64,000 nucleotides of DNA from Dasypus novemcinctus (lineage: Eukaryota > Chordata > Mammalia > Cingulata > Dasypodidae): NCBI RefSeq assembly GCF_030445035.2, contig NC_080677.1, positions 154,877,169 to 154,941,168 of the forward strand. The letters are read 5' to 3'. The notes beneath the pieces are model-generated. The model was not told the origin of the DNA. It saw only the letters and a program-made list of their open reading frames with translations, and did not search any database. Both the position numbers and the translations under genes were made by a program. Below, in pieces: positions 32,086 through 43,439 of the stretch (its first letter is position 1; every line of letters begins with the position of its first letter).

Positions 32086-32230
32086 CTGAGTTGGTTTTGG
32101 TTTGTTTGTTGAGGGTTTTTTCTTTGTTTATTTGTTTTAGGAGGCACCGGGAACCAAACCCAGGACCTCCCATGTGGGAAGCAGGTGCTCAACAGCTTGA
32201 GCCACATCTGCTTGAGCCACATCTGCTCCC
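32086..32230 (-). mobile_element. DAS-type SINE, antisense, forming an inverted pair
   Basis: The T-rich tail begins AGTTGGTTTTGGTTTG and the head ends GCTTGAGCCACATCTGCTCC. The last 15 bases of the head are tandemly duplicated (CTTGAGCCACATCTG twice). The tail matches that of the SINE at 745-877. Confidence 0.85.
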
Positions 32231-32560
32231 CAAGGTAGGGTCTTAATCCAGATTACTGCCATTATCAGCAGAAGAAATTCAGACACACCGAGTGAAAGCC
32301 ACATGGAGGGGCCAGAAGTCAACAAACCCAGGAGAGAAAGGAGAGGACATCACCATGTGATGCCAGGCAGGGAGGCAAGTCCAGGACCCCCCAGCCAGCC
32401 CCAGAAAGACGCAGACTTTAGGAGAAAGCATCACCTTCTCCCTAACATGACACCTTGGTTTTGAACTTCTCCTAGCATCAAAGCTGTGAGCCAATCAGTG
32501 CCTGTTGCTGAAGCCAGCCCTTCGGTAGTATCTGTCATAGCAGCCTGACCAACCAAGACA
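32231..32560 (+). mobile_element. LTR 3' portion, MaLR-like, sense
   Basis: GTCTTAATCCAGATTACTGC at the start and AAGCTGTGAGCCAATCAGTG, then CATAGCAGCCTGACCAACC and AAGACA at the end, follow the 3' half of a MaLR-type LTR. The 5' half is missing, probably lost at the neighbouring insertions. Confidence 0.5.
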
Positions 32561-33804
32561 ACCCCCAAATGTCCAGCCTTGGGGAGCTGTGTGGATGGTG
32601 ACATCATTATCAGAGGGGAGTTATCCTGGAGGCATGAGACTTGATGAGGTTGACTTTGACCTGATGAGTCTGAGGTGTCTGGGGGTCACCTGGGGTCAGA
32701 GAGCCTCCCTTTTCTTTGCTCTTTTTCTTTCCTCTCTGAACCTACCCCTCACCCCTCAGCCAACATTAAAGCTACCCTTGAAGAAGTCAAGGTGGGTGGG
32801 TGTCCAGAGTGAAGAAGGTCCTAGTCTCTGGTTTCAGGGGGAGGGAGTTATAAACAAGCCACTGCATATGATTCGTCCCAGGACTGTCCCAGTGTGAGGA
32901 CAAAGCAGCTTCCTTCTCATCCCACTGCCCACCCAGTCCTGCTCCTGGGAGCCCTGCTGCCCAAGCTGGGCAGGCCGTGGAGTGGTGAGCGTAGGAAGCC
33001 AAGGTGCGGTGAGATCCTGCAGCGTAGTGGGAAGTAGGGCACTGTGGGTGCCAATGTCAGGTCCAGCTCCCAGAGGAGGTGACCAGAACTCCAGAGCAGG
33101 CTCAGCTGACCACAGGGTATAAAATGTCTTCCATTAAAAATGCAAACTGTTCTAAGGATGCAGCTTTATGAATTTCAGTAGGTAGGGCATTGGATAATTT
33201 ATGTGCAGCCTGGTTTTGTTTGAGCTCTGTGGATATATACTGTTGGATTCCCCCGAAATACACAACATAGCAACTCCTGGGTTATTTATGCTCCTTCTGA
33301 CATGCAGCTCTTCCTGAGGAAACCTGTGTGGCTACAGGGTGGAGACAAAGGGAAGGGCTTGCCAAGGGGAACGACCTGAAATAACCAAAGTCCCTTGAAA
33401 TTTTACCCAGAGAAGGGAGGCTCTGTCCATCGGCTAAGGAGAACAGGATCCAGCTCCTGCCTTCAAGCTAACTGGGCAGATGCAGGTTTCCTGGAACTGA
33501 CACTCATTTCTCTTCCCCTCTCTTCAGCAATCCCATCTCCATCTGCTCCTCCCTTTTCCCTCACCTCTCCTCTGATGCCCCCTTCCTCCTTCCCCAGGAC
33601 CCCATCCTGAGTCTTCTCTCCCTTCATCTTCTTTAGGGAATTTTGGACCCCTCTGTCAGGTCCATCAGTTCTGTGGGCCTCAGTTTCTTCACCTCAGAAT
33701 GAAATCCTTGGTCTCTAGAAATCTCTAGATTCCTCCCCATTTTCCCAATGCCTTTGTGATAGCCACCACTCCTTCTCCAGGCCATCCCCTAAAAAATACA
33801 TCTT
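32561..33804. other. Intergenic sequence, nothing assigned
   Basis: Mixed composition with a C/T-rich run at 33500-33600. Only small frames. Confidence 0.35.
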
Positions 33805-33809
33805 ATGGG

Positions 33810-34574
33810 TGTGGCAGTTTGATATTATTGATGAATTCCAAAAACAAGTACTGATTATGTTTGTAAGCTGGTCTGATCTTCTGGGCATATTAGATTATAT
33901 TAGATTCAGAGGTTTGACTTTTACTTGATTTAATAATGAGTAAGGCTTCGACTGGGCCATGTCAGTAGGTTGTTGAGTCCCTGCCCCCTTGGTGGGTGGA
34001 GATCCACAGAAAAAATCGTACCACTAGAGAAAGAGGGTTGGAGTTTTGAGCCTGGGGCCCAGGAAGTAAACACACAGAGAAGCAGATGTGTGAGGAAAGA
34101 AAGAAGTTTCCATTAGACATGGCAGAGGCCCCGGGAAGAGAGATGAGCTATTTGCCTGAGAGTTTATAGCTGACCTTGTAGAGAAAGGAGAGCAGCTGAG
34201 TCCAGAGAGAATTGAGACTTGAGGAGAGAGACAAAGCCAGAGAGCCTGATAGTCTATACCTGACCTTGTGGAGAGAACAGAGCAGCTAAGCCCAGAGAGG
34301 AACAAGCCTCGGGAGAGAGGCAAGGCTTATCCTAGCCTACAGATGATATTGGAGGAAGCTGGGACCACAGAGCCTTCAGAGGAAAGAGGAAGCCTGAGCT
34401 CTTGCAGATGTTGGCGGCCATCTTGCCCCAACATGTGGCACCAGCCATTGGTGAGAGAAGTAACTTAACACTTTATGGTCCCATGACTGTAAGCTTCTAC
34501 CCTGTAAATACTCTTTATAAAAGCCAACAGATTTCTGGTACTTTGCATCAGCACTCCTTTGGCTGACTAACACA
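33810..34574 (+). mobile_element. Solo LTR, 765 bp, sense, with exact 5-bp target duplication
   Basis: It starts TGTGGCAGTTTGATATTATT and ends TTTGGCTGACTAACACA, flanked by ATGGG at 33805-33809 and 34575-34579. The ends are those of the antisense copies at 29667 and 31516. An internal quasi-tandem pair beginning CTGACCTTGT(A/G)GAGAGAA/AAGGAG lies at about 34170 and 34260 (period 90), which helps explain why it is longer than the other two. ERVL or MaLR class is inferred from the 5-base duplication. Confidence 0.85.
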
Positions 34575-34689
34575 ATGGGCAAATTTACCTAGGAATTCTG
34601 AATAATAGCGCATACCTAGGACCCCCAAAAGAATACAGAAAGCTTTGTATTAGCTTTGTGGTAGAATCATTTCTCAGCCCTGGTTGTGT

Positions 34690-34810
34690 AATTTATTTGC
34701 TTATCATTTTTCTCTCCACACTACAATGTAAGCACCCAGAAAGTGAGACTTGCACTCAGGGCCTAGAGTATCTGGTATAAAACAGTGCTTAATACATAGC
34801 TACAAATGAA
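34690..34810 (+). repeat. L2-type 3' tail
   Basis: CACACTACAATGTAAGCACC, then AGGGCCTAGAGTATCTGGTA, then AACAGTGCTTAATACATAG, follow the L2 3'-end pattern. Confidence 0.6.
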
Positions 34811-36100
34811 AGGAGCAGCCTTATCTTGACTTGGGTCAAGTTCATCAACCACACCTTATCTCTGGTCACACATTCAAGATGTAGCTCATCAGGCAAAATG
34901 CTGAGGTGGTGTTCCTGTTTCCTGAACCTGCCTGAACTTGGACGAATCCCACCGGAGCTCGCCCTTGAATCTCTTGTCACAAACAAAAGGAATTTGCTTG
35001 TTCAACTCCTAATTCATCCTTGGCATCACCCTCACTATTCTACGGGAGTAGGGCGAGTAAAATGCACTTGCCAGAAAGAGAAATGTGCGTGTAAACCATC
35101 TGTAGATCTTTCAGCAGGAGGTAATAATAGGCCACACTGACAAAGTTAGTCTTGGGCCCGACACTTTTCAGTAGAGTAGATCTCCCAACAAGAGGCACAC
35201 ATAAATATAGGGATTTCTTTCGAAATTCTTCAGGATTTGGTTCATGACAAACACAGCTATAGTGAGTAATTGTTCATCTTGATCAATCACATCTGCTATT
35301 GGATTGAACAGTTGTTCTTGGCATGTTAGAGTTTGTTGCTAAAAAGTATCCCAAATGTATTAACGAGGTGAACCTCCGAATACACAGGTTGACCCCAAAT
35401 TGAATTTAATCAACTGCAATCACTTTCTAGGCTGCAGATTGAGGCAAGCCCAGAAAAGAAGAAAATGGGAAGAGTGAACTAAGTTGGCAGGAACAAACCA
35501 TTACTAAATCCATCTCATTTTGGTAAAACATGAGAGCAAAAGTAATTTTTAAAACCAAATTCTCCCAGTGTGACTCACTGGTCGTCGTGTCCAGATCAAT
35601 TTTCAGTTTGTTTTTATAGATGGATGAATGGGGACTCACAAGACGGATCTAATCAAAATGAATAATGAGCACATCTGACATCTCCTATGAGCACAATTGC
35701 AAGGGGGGTGTTTTAACAAAAACCTAGACAAATATTTGAATGAGTGTTGTTTTTTTTAAAGGGAGATACTATCCAATTGGTCTGTTTTATAATGCATTTG
35801 CATAAGAGGAGTGGGGAGGAAATGGGATTCAAAAATAAAACCGTCTACTTCGGTGACGTGGATTGTAAAAGCATTGGTTTTTCCTTCAGGACTCTGTGAA
35901 GTTGGAAACTATGAATTACATATACTCATTAAAACTTTTTATGCTAAATTCAGAGAGTAAAATTAGAAACCATCTTAATGACCCAACCATGCAACAACTG
36001 GCCAACAGATGTTGGAGCCTTCTGGTTAGGAGATTACATGCTTAGAGCTGACAATTTACTGTCTGTGTCCCTGGCAGGGAAGAGGTGTAGCAAACATAAG
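34811..36100. other. AT-rich repeat-poor stretch, possible conserved non-coding element
   Basis: No gene is recognised. The interval 35775-35860 holds CCAAT, an exact octamer ATTTGCAT at 35796-35803 and a TGACGTGG sequence near 35854. Short motifs like these also occur by chance. Confidence 0.3.
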
Positions 36101-37300
36101 AGACACAGAAAATGATGCAGCCCTGGAAAGACGGGAGGTTGCCAGTCGGACCGCCTGTGATGCTTCCAGAGCAGGATTTTCCCACTGAACTGCTATTCCA
36201 GAGAGCTGGGGCTTTCCAGCTCTCACGCAAAGAGGAGCCATCCACGTGGCTTGGAGGTCTCTGGAATACCAAGCTGGGAGAACGTTCCTTGCACATTGGT
36301 CTCCCCTTTGGGGGAAAGATCTGGGAAGTGGGAGGAAAAGAAGTCAGAGAGGAAGAAAGGAAGGGGCTTCAGAGGGGGGCTGGGCAGAGCCTGTGGGCCC
36401 TAGTTTACAGAAAACCAGGGCTGAGGGTTTGGGGCCCCAGCCAGGGCCCCAAGCGGCCCTGGTGGAAAAGTGTCCCAGGCTGCAGGCCTCGGAATTTGAT
36501 TCCTGCCCCCCTCGGAGCTATGAAGCAGCAGGAAAGGGAGCGAGGCAGGCAGGCCGCCGAGGGCAAGGTGTTTCCTGGAAGGGAGAGGAGAGACCACAGA
36601 GAAACCTGGCGCTGCAGGGTTCCCTGCAAGCAAATGGTTTGCAGGGCAAAGCACCCAGCCATTCAGTGCCTTCTTTCGGGCGGGGCGCCGCTGTTTTGCT
36701 GGTTCCCCAGGGCGGCTGGAAAGGGAGGCACCTCTGGGGCACCTTGGCAGCAGATGAGCTGCCTTCCCGCAAAGCCAGCAGGAGGCCTCGGGGGGGCCCT
36801 CAGGGCAGCCCCAGCCTCCCCGGCTCACCCTGCAGAGATTTCGCTCATGCTGAGAAAGTGCGACCACAGCAGGGCCACCCACTGGCTGAGAGGACGGCCA
36901 GGCCCGGTCCCTGCCCTCAAGGAGAGCCCAGCCTGGGGCGGGGGGCTTCAGGGAGAAGAGAACGACCCCCCGCGCTCTGGCCTGGGGTGTCTGTCCGTCT
37001 GCCTGTCTGCCAGTCCGCACCTAGTGCCCCATGGCTCCCCGTCCGTCTGCCATCAGCACATTGCCAACTGACCTGACTGCGGGGGGCAGCGCCCCCCCAC
37101 TCAGGAGGGCACCTGCCTCTGGGGGGCTTCCAAGGTCCCATGAGAAGAGGCGAAGCTCCCACGCCCCAGTGCGGCTCTCCCGGCTGAGACCTGGAAAGCT
37201 GGGACCACAGAAGGCTGTGAGCCACCTGGGGCCGGGGGCACACGTGGGGGCACACCTGGGGGCCAGGAACGGAAGATCTTCAGTTTAAGGGCTGCTCCCT
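36101..37300. other. GC-rich stretch with long but unsupported open frames
   Basis: Frames of 319 codons (36112-37071 +) and 276 codons (36246-37076 +) overlap in different phases, and 206 codons (36400-37020 -) run opposite. The products are rich in Arg, Gly, Pro, Ser and Trp in low-order arrangement. I see no domain, signal peptide or splice-bounded conservation. Stop-poor GC-rich DNA is the simplest explanation; an unannotated RNA cannot be excluded. Confidence 0.4.
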
Positions 37301-37389
37301 GTCTCGGCAGTCCCTGCCATCTGGAGAGCCCCCTAAGGTTTATAAAGTGCCATCTTGTGCTCTCGCCAACCCTCGTCTGGCCCTGGGGG

Positions 37390-38240
37390 CACAGGCAGGG
37401 CTTTGACAGAACAAATCTTTATCGGTGCCTACTGGGTGTCAGGCAACAGGTGCTGCGTGCGAGACTGCAGTGAGCAGGATGAACAAATCTCCCTGCTCCC
37501 GCAGCTGCAGCGTTCCAGAGGAGAGACCCAGACGGTGGGCAAAAAGAAGAAAGCACATAGCCAAGACAAGAGGGGAAAGGGGGGCAGGAAAAGACAGGGA
37601 CCCCTGGGGTCATTTTAACAGAGGCCACACTGAGAAGGAGGCATTAGAACAAAAAATTTGGAGGCAAGGGAGCAAGCCGTTGAGGTCCCTGGGGAGTCAG
37701 ATTCCCAGCGGAGGGGACAGCAGGGGACGGGCCCCTGTCCAGGGGTGTGCTGCTTCCTTGGGTACAGCAGGAATCAGGCGGCCGATGACATGAGCAAGAG
37801 GGGGCAAGGGAGTAGGAGAGCAACAGCTGATGGCCGCAACGGGACTTACTTCTGAAAGGCTCCCTCTGGCCACTGGATGGACACCTAGGAGTCACCCTGG
37901 CAAGGAATCAGGGGAGCCAGGACTGGATGCTGGTGGGGAACAAGAAGCAGCCAGAATCTGGACAAGTTTTGAATGGACAACCTAGAGAAGGCACTGATGG
38001 GCTGGGTGCGTGGTATGAAAAAAAAAAAGATGGAGCTTGGCATCAAGGGTGCTGGCCTGAGCGATGGGCAGGCCGGAGCTGGCATCCCCTGCCTGGGGAG
38101 CAGAGCCAGTGGAGAAGGTCGATGGGCATGACTGGACTGGGTACATGAAGTTTGAGAACCTGGGTAAACATCTTCATGAAGATGGGCAGACGTACAGCAG
38201 ACACCCTGTGTCTACAACAGGTCAGGAGTTTAGAGGAAAA
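37390..38240 (+). repeat. L2 LINE 3' region
   Basis: AACAAATCTTTATCGGTGCC and TACTGGGTGTCAGGCAACAG open it. GCAAGGGAGCAAGCCGTTGA, GGCTCCCTCTGGCCACTGGA near 37858 and GCATGACTGGACTGGGTACA near 38127 follow in L2 order. It is well diverged; limits are approximate. Confidence 0.6.
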
Positions 38241-38812
38241 GCACTAGCTCAAGAGAGAAATCTGCTGCTCACCAGCATAAGGTGGTGGTAAGTGAACCAC
38301 CCAAAAGAGAAGGCAGGGCAGGGAGTGCAGGTAGAGGTGGGACTGGAAGGCTGAGCCCTGAGGGCAGATGCGGTGAGACCCCTTGCCCACTCCTGGGTCT
38401 GGAGTGCTCCAAGTTGCGGAAGCTGGTCCTCGCTCTGGCCATTTACCAGGTGGCAGGCCCCCAGCCATCTTGGTCTACAGGACTTTCTCTAGGGAAGTAA
38501 AGGCCAAGTGCTCCATGGGACCCAGTGGACAGAAAGCTCAATGCTGAGGCACATGAATAAGAAATGCTGCTAAGCAGACATCAGCGTTTCCGGTGTGTTC
38601 CTAGATTCCAATTAAAATGACAGGCCAGTGACAGTTCCACATTTGCCAGGCCATACAGAACCGTCCCTGTATACCCAGGGCTGAGGAGCAGTAAGGCAAA
38701 GTAGCTTCCCACCAAAACCCCAAACTCTTCGATTTCAAGGGTGCTTCTGTGGAAAGGCTCTGAGCTGGCCCTCTCTTTCCTGAGACAAATGCCAGGACAA
38801 GGCTCAGGAAGG
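38241..38812. other. Intergenic sequence, nothing assigned
   Basis: Only short frames and no recognised repeat. Confidence 0.35.
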
Positions 38813-39242
38813 TGTGGTGGGTTGACTCGCGTACCCCAGTTGAGACCTATTCTTAGTCTTGGTCTGTATTCTGTGGGCGTGGACCCATTGTAAGTAGGAC
38901 CTCTTCAAGATGTCGATTTGGTTTCGGGATGGCCCTGCTGAGTCAGGCTGAGCTTTTGTCCTGAATGCTGGAATCCTTTAGAAGCAGAGAAAAGGCAAGC
39001 CACAGGAAGTAAAAGGGGAAGGTGCTGCCATGTGCATTGCATATGGCAGAAAAGCCAAGGACCAAGGACTCCTGGCAGCCAGCCCAAGAACACCACGGTC
39101 TTCTGGGAGGAGCCATCGCCAGGACACCTTGTTGCAGACTTCTCCAAGCCTCAAAACCGTGAAGCAATAAATTGCCGTTTTTTTAAAGCCAACCCATTGC
39201 ATGGTATATGTTTTAGCAGCTGGGAAACTGCTAAATCAGACA
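38813..39242 (+). mobile_element. Solo MaLR-like LTR, sense
   Basis: It runs from TGTGGTGGGTTGACTCGCGT to TGCTAAATCAGACA. A poly(A) signal AATAAA near 39165 follows CCTCAAAACCGTGAAGC, and TTAAAGCCAACCCATTGCAT follows, the usual 3' end of MaLR-type LTRs. No clear target duplication was found. Confidence 0.65.
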
Positions 39243-39359
39243 GCTTAGGGTCTATGGCTACAATTCTAGGTCTTGTTTCTCAGGCATGCATCAGTTCTAA
39301 GACCTTTAGTTTCATCTTTAGATTATTCTAGAACTCTAGGTTCCCATATAGGTCTAGAG

Positions 39360-39840
39360 CAGGGGTTCTTAACCAGGGGTCCATGGACTCCTAAGGGGTC
39401 CATGGAAAGATTTCAGGGAGTCCTTGAGCTTGAATTGAAAATTTTAAAGAAAACACATTATTCTTGTGGGGACAGGTTGGTGTGGGTGTGAAATATTTAT
39501 TAAATAATACACAGCATAGAGTGGATTTAGTGTAATTTTTATTTTGATGGAACGTAGTCTCAGTGCAGTGGATGACTGCCTGCAAAATAGTTGGTAAGGA
39601 GGGCAGAGATGGTTTTATGATGCCATGGGAAAACTTGAATCTCTAAATGTTTGCCGAAAATGACTTTTTGAACAGATGTTGAACCGTGTTATCAGGTATT
39701 GAAATTATGGGGAAGTTGTAAAATATAATTTTGAATACTCCTAAAATTTCATTTAAAGACATGCTGATGTTGAGTGTCATAAAACTGCTGCTATGTTCTG
39801 AGAAGGGGTCTGTGGAACAAAAAAAGATTAAGAACCCCTG
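39360..39840. mobile_element. hAT-type non-autonomous DNA transposon, 481 bp
   Basis: The terminal inverted repeats are CAGGGGTTCTTAA at 39360 and TTAAGAACCCCTG ending at 39840, matching over 13 bases. The flanking 8-mers GTCTAGAG (39352-39359) and GCCTAGAA (39841-39848) agree at six positions, both differences being transitions, as expected for an aged 8-bp hAT duplication. The inner ends (AGGGGTCCATGG, then GAAGGGGTCTGTGGAAC) continue the symmetry. No transposase frame is present; it resembles Charlie/MER-type elements. Confidence 0.85.
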
Positions 39841-39984
39841 GCCTAGAAGAAGCTTTCGGGTTACCTCCGACCATACTGAAAAGCATGAACTGTGGCAATC
39901 CCTAGAGCTGGCTATTTTTGTTTTGAGTCTATGACTAGCACCCCTGTGGGTCCTGAACCTCACCTCTGGGGAGTCAGAGCAGTG

Positions 39985-40170
39985 GGGGAGCGTTTGAAAC
40001 CCCAGCTCTGCCATTTCCTGGCTGCTGGAACTCTGGTGGGTGGCTGAGTGTCTCTGAGCCGCGGTCTCCTCGTCTTCCTCACAGGGTTAGGTATTTGAAA
40101 GTGTCATGTAGTTAGAGCAGAGAGGAAGCCCCCCCTAAATTCCAGAGACTATTATTATCCCCAGTGGGAC
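39985..40170 (+). repeat. MIR SINE
   Basis: GAAACCCCAGCTCTGCCATT and TCCTGGCTGCTGGAACTC, then TCTGAGCCGCGGTCTCCTCG, then CACAGGGTTAGGTATTTGAA, follow MIR order. Confidence 0.75.
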
Positions 40171-41205
40171 AATGATAGATGGGCAGGGCCTTGGGTTTCT
40201 CGCCTAAACCTGCTTGGAGCCCTGTTCAGAAAATAGAAAGTTCTACATTATTTAAGCCCTCTGCTTGCGTGGGCACATAGTCTCGTGTCCCATTAAACTG
40301 CAGCATTGAGAGGCCAGAGACCTGTTTTGAGTTAACCGAAGGAGTTCTCGCTCACGTTTTATTTTAAGTACAGCTTCTCAAGGTGTGCTCGGGAGCAGTG
40401 CGAATGCAGATCATCTCCACAGGTGAAGTAAACCCAGAGACAGACGACAGATCCCAAAATCGTTGGATGCACAGAAAGCTGAACACGTCCTGGCATTGTC
40501 TTTTCACCCCAGACCTTTTGTTCCACACGTCCGCGGGCATCTTTGATTTCAGGGACAGCCAGGCTGACCTGGAGAAATGCAGCTCGGACTGGAGAGCTGA
40601 GCTGCAGCGCCTCGGGCGAGGGGCCGGGCTGGTGCCCCTGTCGGGGGAGGCGCGCTTAGTTGTCTCTTGCCGCTGGTCGGAAGACCAGCTGAGCTTCTGT
40701 GCTGCTCGGCCTGCCCCTGGCCGCAGGCTGGAGGGAACCTGGAGCAACTTAACCCCCGCTTTGGGGTGGGGGTGGGTGCTGAGCCTGTGACCCCAAGATG
40801 GACACATCCTTCCCACCAACCAGCCAGCCTCATGGTGCAGGCAGGAGAGAGCCTTCCAGAGGAGTTCTGAACTTGCCTGAGTCGGTCCCGTAGCCCTGGC
40901 CTTCATTAACTTCAGCCAGCCGTTGGCCTGCTCACGCTCTTAGCTGTATCTGCTCCCACCTGTATCCAAGTCATGAACCGCGCCTAGCTGGAGCACCCGA
41001 GGCCACCTGTTCTGGCTTCCGTCTAAGCAAGTCTATCACCCACAGGCCTGAGGTATTAGCGCAGTCTTTCTAATGAGCAAAGACATGAAAAAAAATGAAA
41101 ATATCTGCGTATGACACCAGATTCCCCTTGCTTTCCCCAGGTGTACCAGGACACATCCAGGAGGGCTGTGCTGGAGACTCTGACAGCTGGGCCCACAAGG
41201 GTCTG
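40171..41205. other. Intergenic sequence, nothing assigned
   Basis: Frames of 180 (-) and 135 (+) codons lie over the same bases at 40364-40906. No family resemblance. Confidence 0.35.
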
Positions 41206-41262
41206 AGACTACCTTGTTTTGAAAATGAGTAAACTGAGGCACAGGGAAAGCTGAAGGGGGCT
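41206..41262 (-). repeat. MIR fragment, antisense
   Basis: GTTTTGAAAATGAGTAAACT and GAGGCACAGGGAAAGC match the antisense MIR core ('cattttacagatgaggaaactgaggcacagag'). Confidence 0.55.
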
Positions 41263-41751
41263 GAAGCAAGACCAGGCCCTGCCAGATCGCCACCTACACC
41301 GAGCACCAGAGGTATGCTGGCTGCCCTCTACATTCACTGGGCAAGCCCACGCTTTCCAGAACCCCCCTTGCTTCTTTTCTCCAGGATCCCGGTTCCCATG
41401 AAACAGAGGGCTCTCTCTGGTCACCTGGGACCTCCCTGCATACCCCCCAGCTTGGGCAGCCCCTCCTTGCAGCCCTCCATGCCTCTTTCCCTTAATTCCA
41501 CCGCACTCAGCTTGGCCCACCCTTACAGACAGCCCTCTGCATGCAAGAACTGGGCACTAGAGACACCAAGGCAAATGAAAACCAGTCTCAGCTTTGGATC
41601 AGCAGGACTCTGAGGAAGATTTCCAGCACCTGCTCATTGGAGTAACCCTCTAGCCTCAGCTCTGCCCCCAAACTCCCAGGACTGACTCAGAGCCTTTGCC
41701 ATGGACTTTCTGGAATTGCAATTCCAGAATGGAAAGTTCTGGTTGTCTCAT
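41263..41751. other. Intergenic sequence, nothing assigned
   Basis: No recognised element. Confidence 0.35.
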
Positions 41752-41765
41752 TTTGAAAAGCAGAC

Positions 41766-41859
41766 CAGCGGAGCAGGTGTAGCTCAGTGGGTTGCGTGCC
41801 TTACGTAGCACGAACAAGGTCTTGTGTTCAATCCTGTACCTCCAAATAAATAAACAAAG
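41766..41859 (+). mobile_element. Monomeric tRNA-derived SINE with exact target duplication
   Basis: The 94-base element has A box TGTAGCTCAGTGGGTTGCG and B-box-like GTGTTCAATCCTGTACC, then a short AAATAAATAAACAAAG tail. The 14-base duplication TTTGAAAAGCAGAC is exact (41752-41765 and 41860-41873). It shows the simple tRNA-like unit without the long DAS body. Confidence 0.93.
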
Positions 41860-41946
41860 TTTGAAAAGCAGACTGTAACAGCTGAGATCCTCCCAGTCTT
41901 AGCAATTGAATTAGATGTTCCCAAAAGTTGGTTTCCATAGACTTCT

Positions 41947-42367
41947 TTTTTTTTTTAAGATTTTTATTTTTTATTTCTCTCCCCTTCCCTGTCCCCTCTC
42001 CCCGGCAGTTGTCTGCTCTCTGTGTCCATTCACTATGTGTTCTTCTGTGTGCACTTGTATTCTTGTCAGCGGAAGCCAAATCTGTATCTCATTTTTGTTG
42101 TATCATCTTGCTGCGTCAGCTCTCCATGTATGCGGCACCATTCCTGGGCAGGCTGCACTTTTTTTGCGCAGGGTGGCTCTCCTTGCGGGTGCACTCCTTG
42201 TGTGTGGGGCTCCCCTACGCGGGGGACACCTCTGCATGGCACAGCACTCCTTGCACCCATCAGCGGGTGTGCCAGCTCACCACATGGGTCAGGAGGCCCT
42301 GGGTTTGAACCTTGGACCTCCCGTGTGGTAGGCAGACACCCTATCCGTTGAGCCAAATCTGCTTCCC
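41947..42367 (-). mobile_element. Long DAS-type SINE, antisense, with exact target duplication
   Basis: T-rich tail, TTTATTTCTCTCCCCTTCCC, the shared body, and a reverse head ending CCGTTGAGCCAAATCTGCTT. The duplication CCATAGACTTCT is exact at 41935-41946 and 42368-42379. Three overlapping frames of 109-138 codons come from the SINE body and are not genes. Confidence 0.95.
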
Positions 42368-42379
42368 CCATAGACTTCT

Positions 42380-43284
42380 AATGCTTCTTGAGGTATTGCT
42401 ATGAAAAGCGGGCTTTGTGGTCAAAGTTTAGGGTACATTACAGGCTATCGTGGACTTTTGGAGAGTTACCAACCATATTAGTTTATAAAAGACTCCACAA
42501 ATTACTACAGTAGGGAAATTTGTTTAACACAGCGGTTCCCTAACTTATTTAATCACCTAATCCTTTTCTCACAGAACCTGGTTGGAGAACACTCAATTGC
42601 ATGTTCCCTAAGATGCTACCAGCTGGATGGCCCAATGTCTTGCTTCCTCTGGCCTGGTGGTGAACTCCAGCTCCACACTTGGAATACAGAGACTGATTTT
42701 TCACCCAGGGTAACAATGTCTGCCGGCAACGTTGGCAGCCTCCCTTCCTCACCCTCCCTCCCAGGAGAAACTTAAACACGGGGAGGAAACCCTTCTGGCT
42801 TCAAATGGAGGTCAACAGCTTGAGCTGATGAATTCCAAAGCAAGTCTTCCTTTTTTTTCCCCTACAAGTATCTGTGAGAGAGAGAAAGAGAGACCTACCC
42901 GCAGACCACAGAGGCTATGTAAATATAATTATTTCTAAGTAGAGAACCTTCAACATTTTCCATGAGGTAGCAGGGAGGTCACCGTGGGGCCAGAGCTCCA
43001 AACTGGGCTGCTGCTTCCCCTGAGTCAGCAAAGTCTATAAAAAAAATTATCTTTGGGGACAGAAATTTCTCGCCGCACACTTTAGTATCTCCAAATGTAT
43101 GGGATATTATATTTAAGACTGAGAGTTTCAAACCTTTTTTTCCAGGTAGGGAAAACCTTTTCCAAGGGAAATCTTACTCTAAAACCTCTTCAGCTTTGAG
43201 CACCACGCCCCAGGCAACCCCTGTGGCATATTCAGGGACCCCCAGGCTCCCAGGAAGCGTCCTTTGGAAAATTGTGGTGGAGGG
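42380..43284. other. Intergenic sequence with a possible hAT remnant
   Basis: CACAGCGGTTCCCTAACTTA near 42530 resembles the end of a Charlie/MER5-type hAT element, but no partner terminus was found. Otherwise nothing is recognised. Confidence 0.3.
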
Positions 43285-43412
43285 CCTTGCTATGGAAAAT
43301 GTGGCCCCCAGGCCAGCAGCTCCCCTGTCACCGGGGAGCACCTTAGAAATGCAGAATCCCAGGCCCCACCCGAATGTGGACTTCTTAGGGGATCTGTGGG
43401 CACATTAAAATG
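43285..43412 (-). repeat. MER5-like hAT fragment
   Basis: ATGTGGCCCCCAGGCCAGCA, then GGGGAGCACCTTAGAAATGC, then AGAATCCCAGGCCCCACCCG, follow the MER5A/B sequence ('tggtccccggaccagcagc', 'gggaacttgttagaaatgca', 'aattctcgggccccacccc'). Orientation follows the usual consensus only loosely. Confidence 0.6.
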
Positions 43413-43439
43413 TAAGAAGCACAAAGACAGATACAGGCC

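Noticed and set aside
36112..37076. Two overlapping + frames of 319 and 276 codons
   Set aside because: Both run over the same bases in different phases, with a third long frame on the other strand; no domain or exon signals. This is expected in stop-poor GC-rich DNA.
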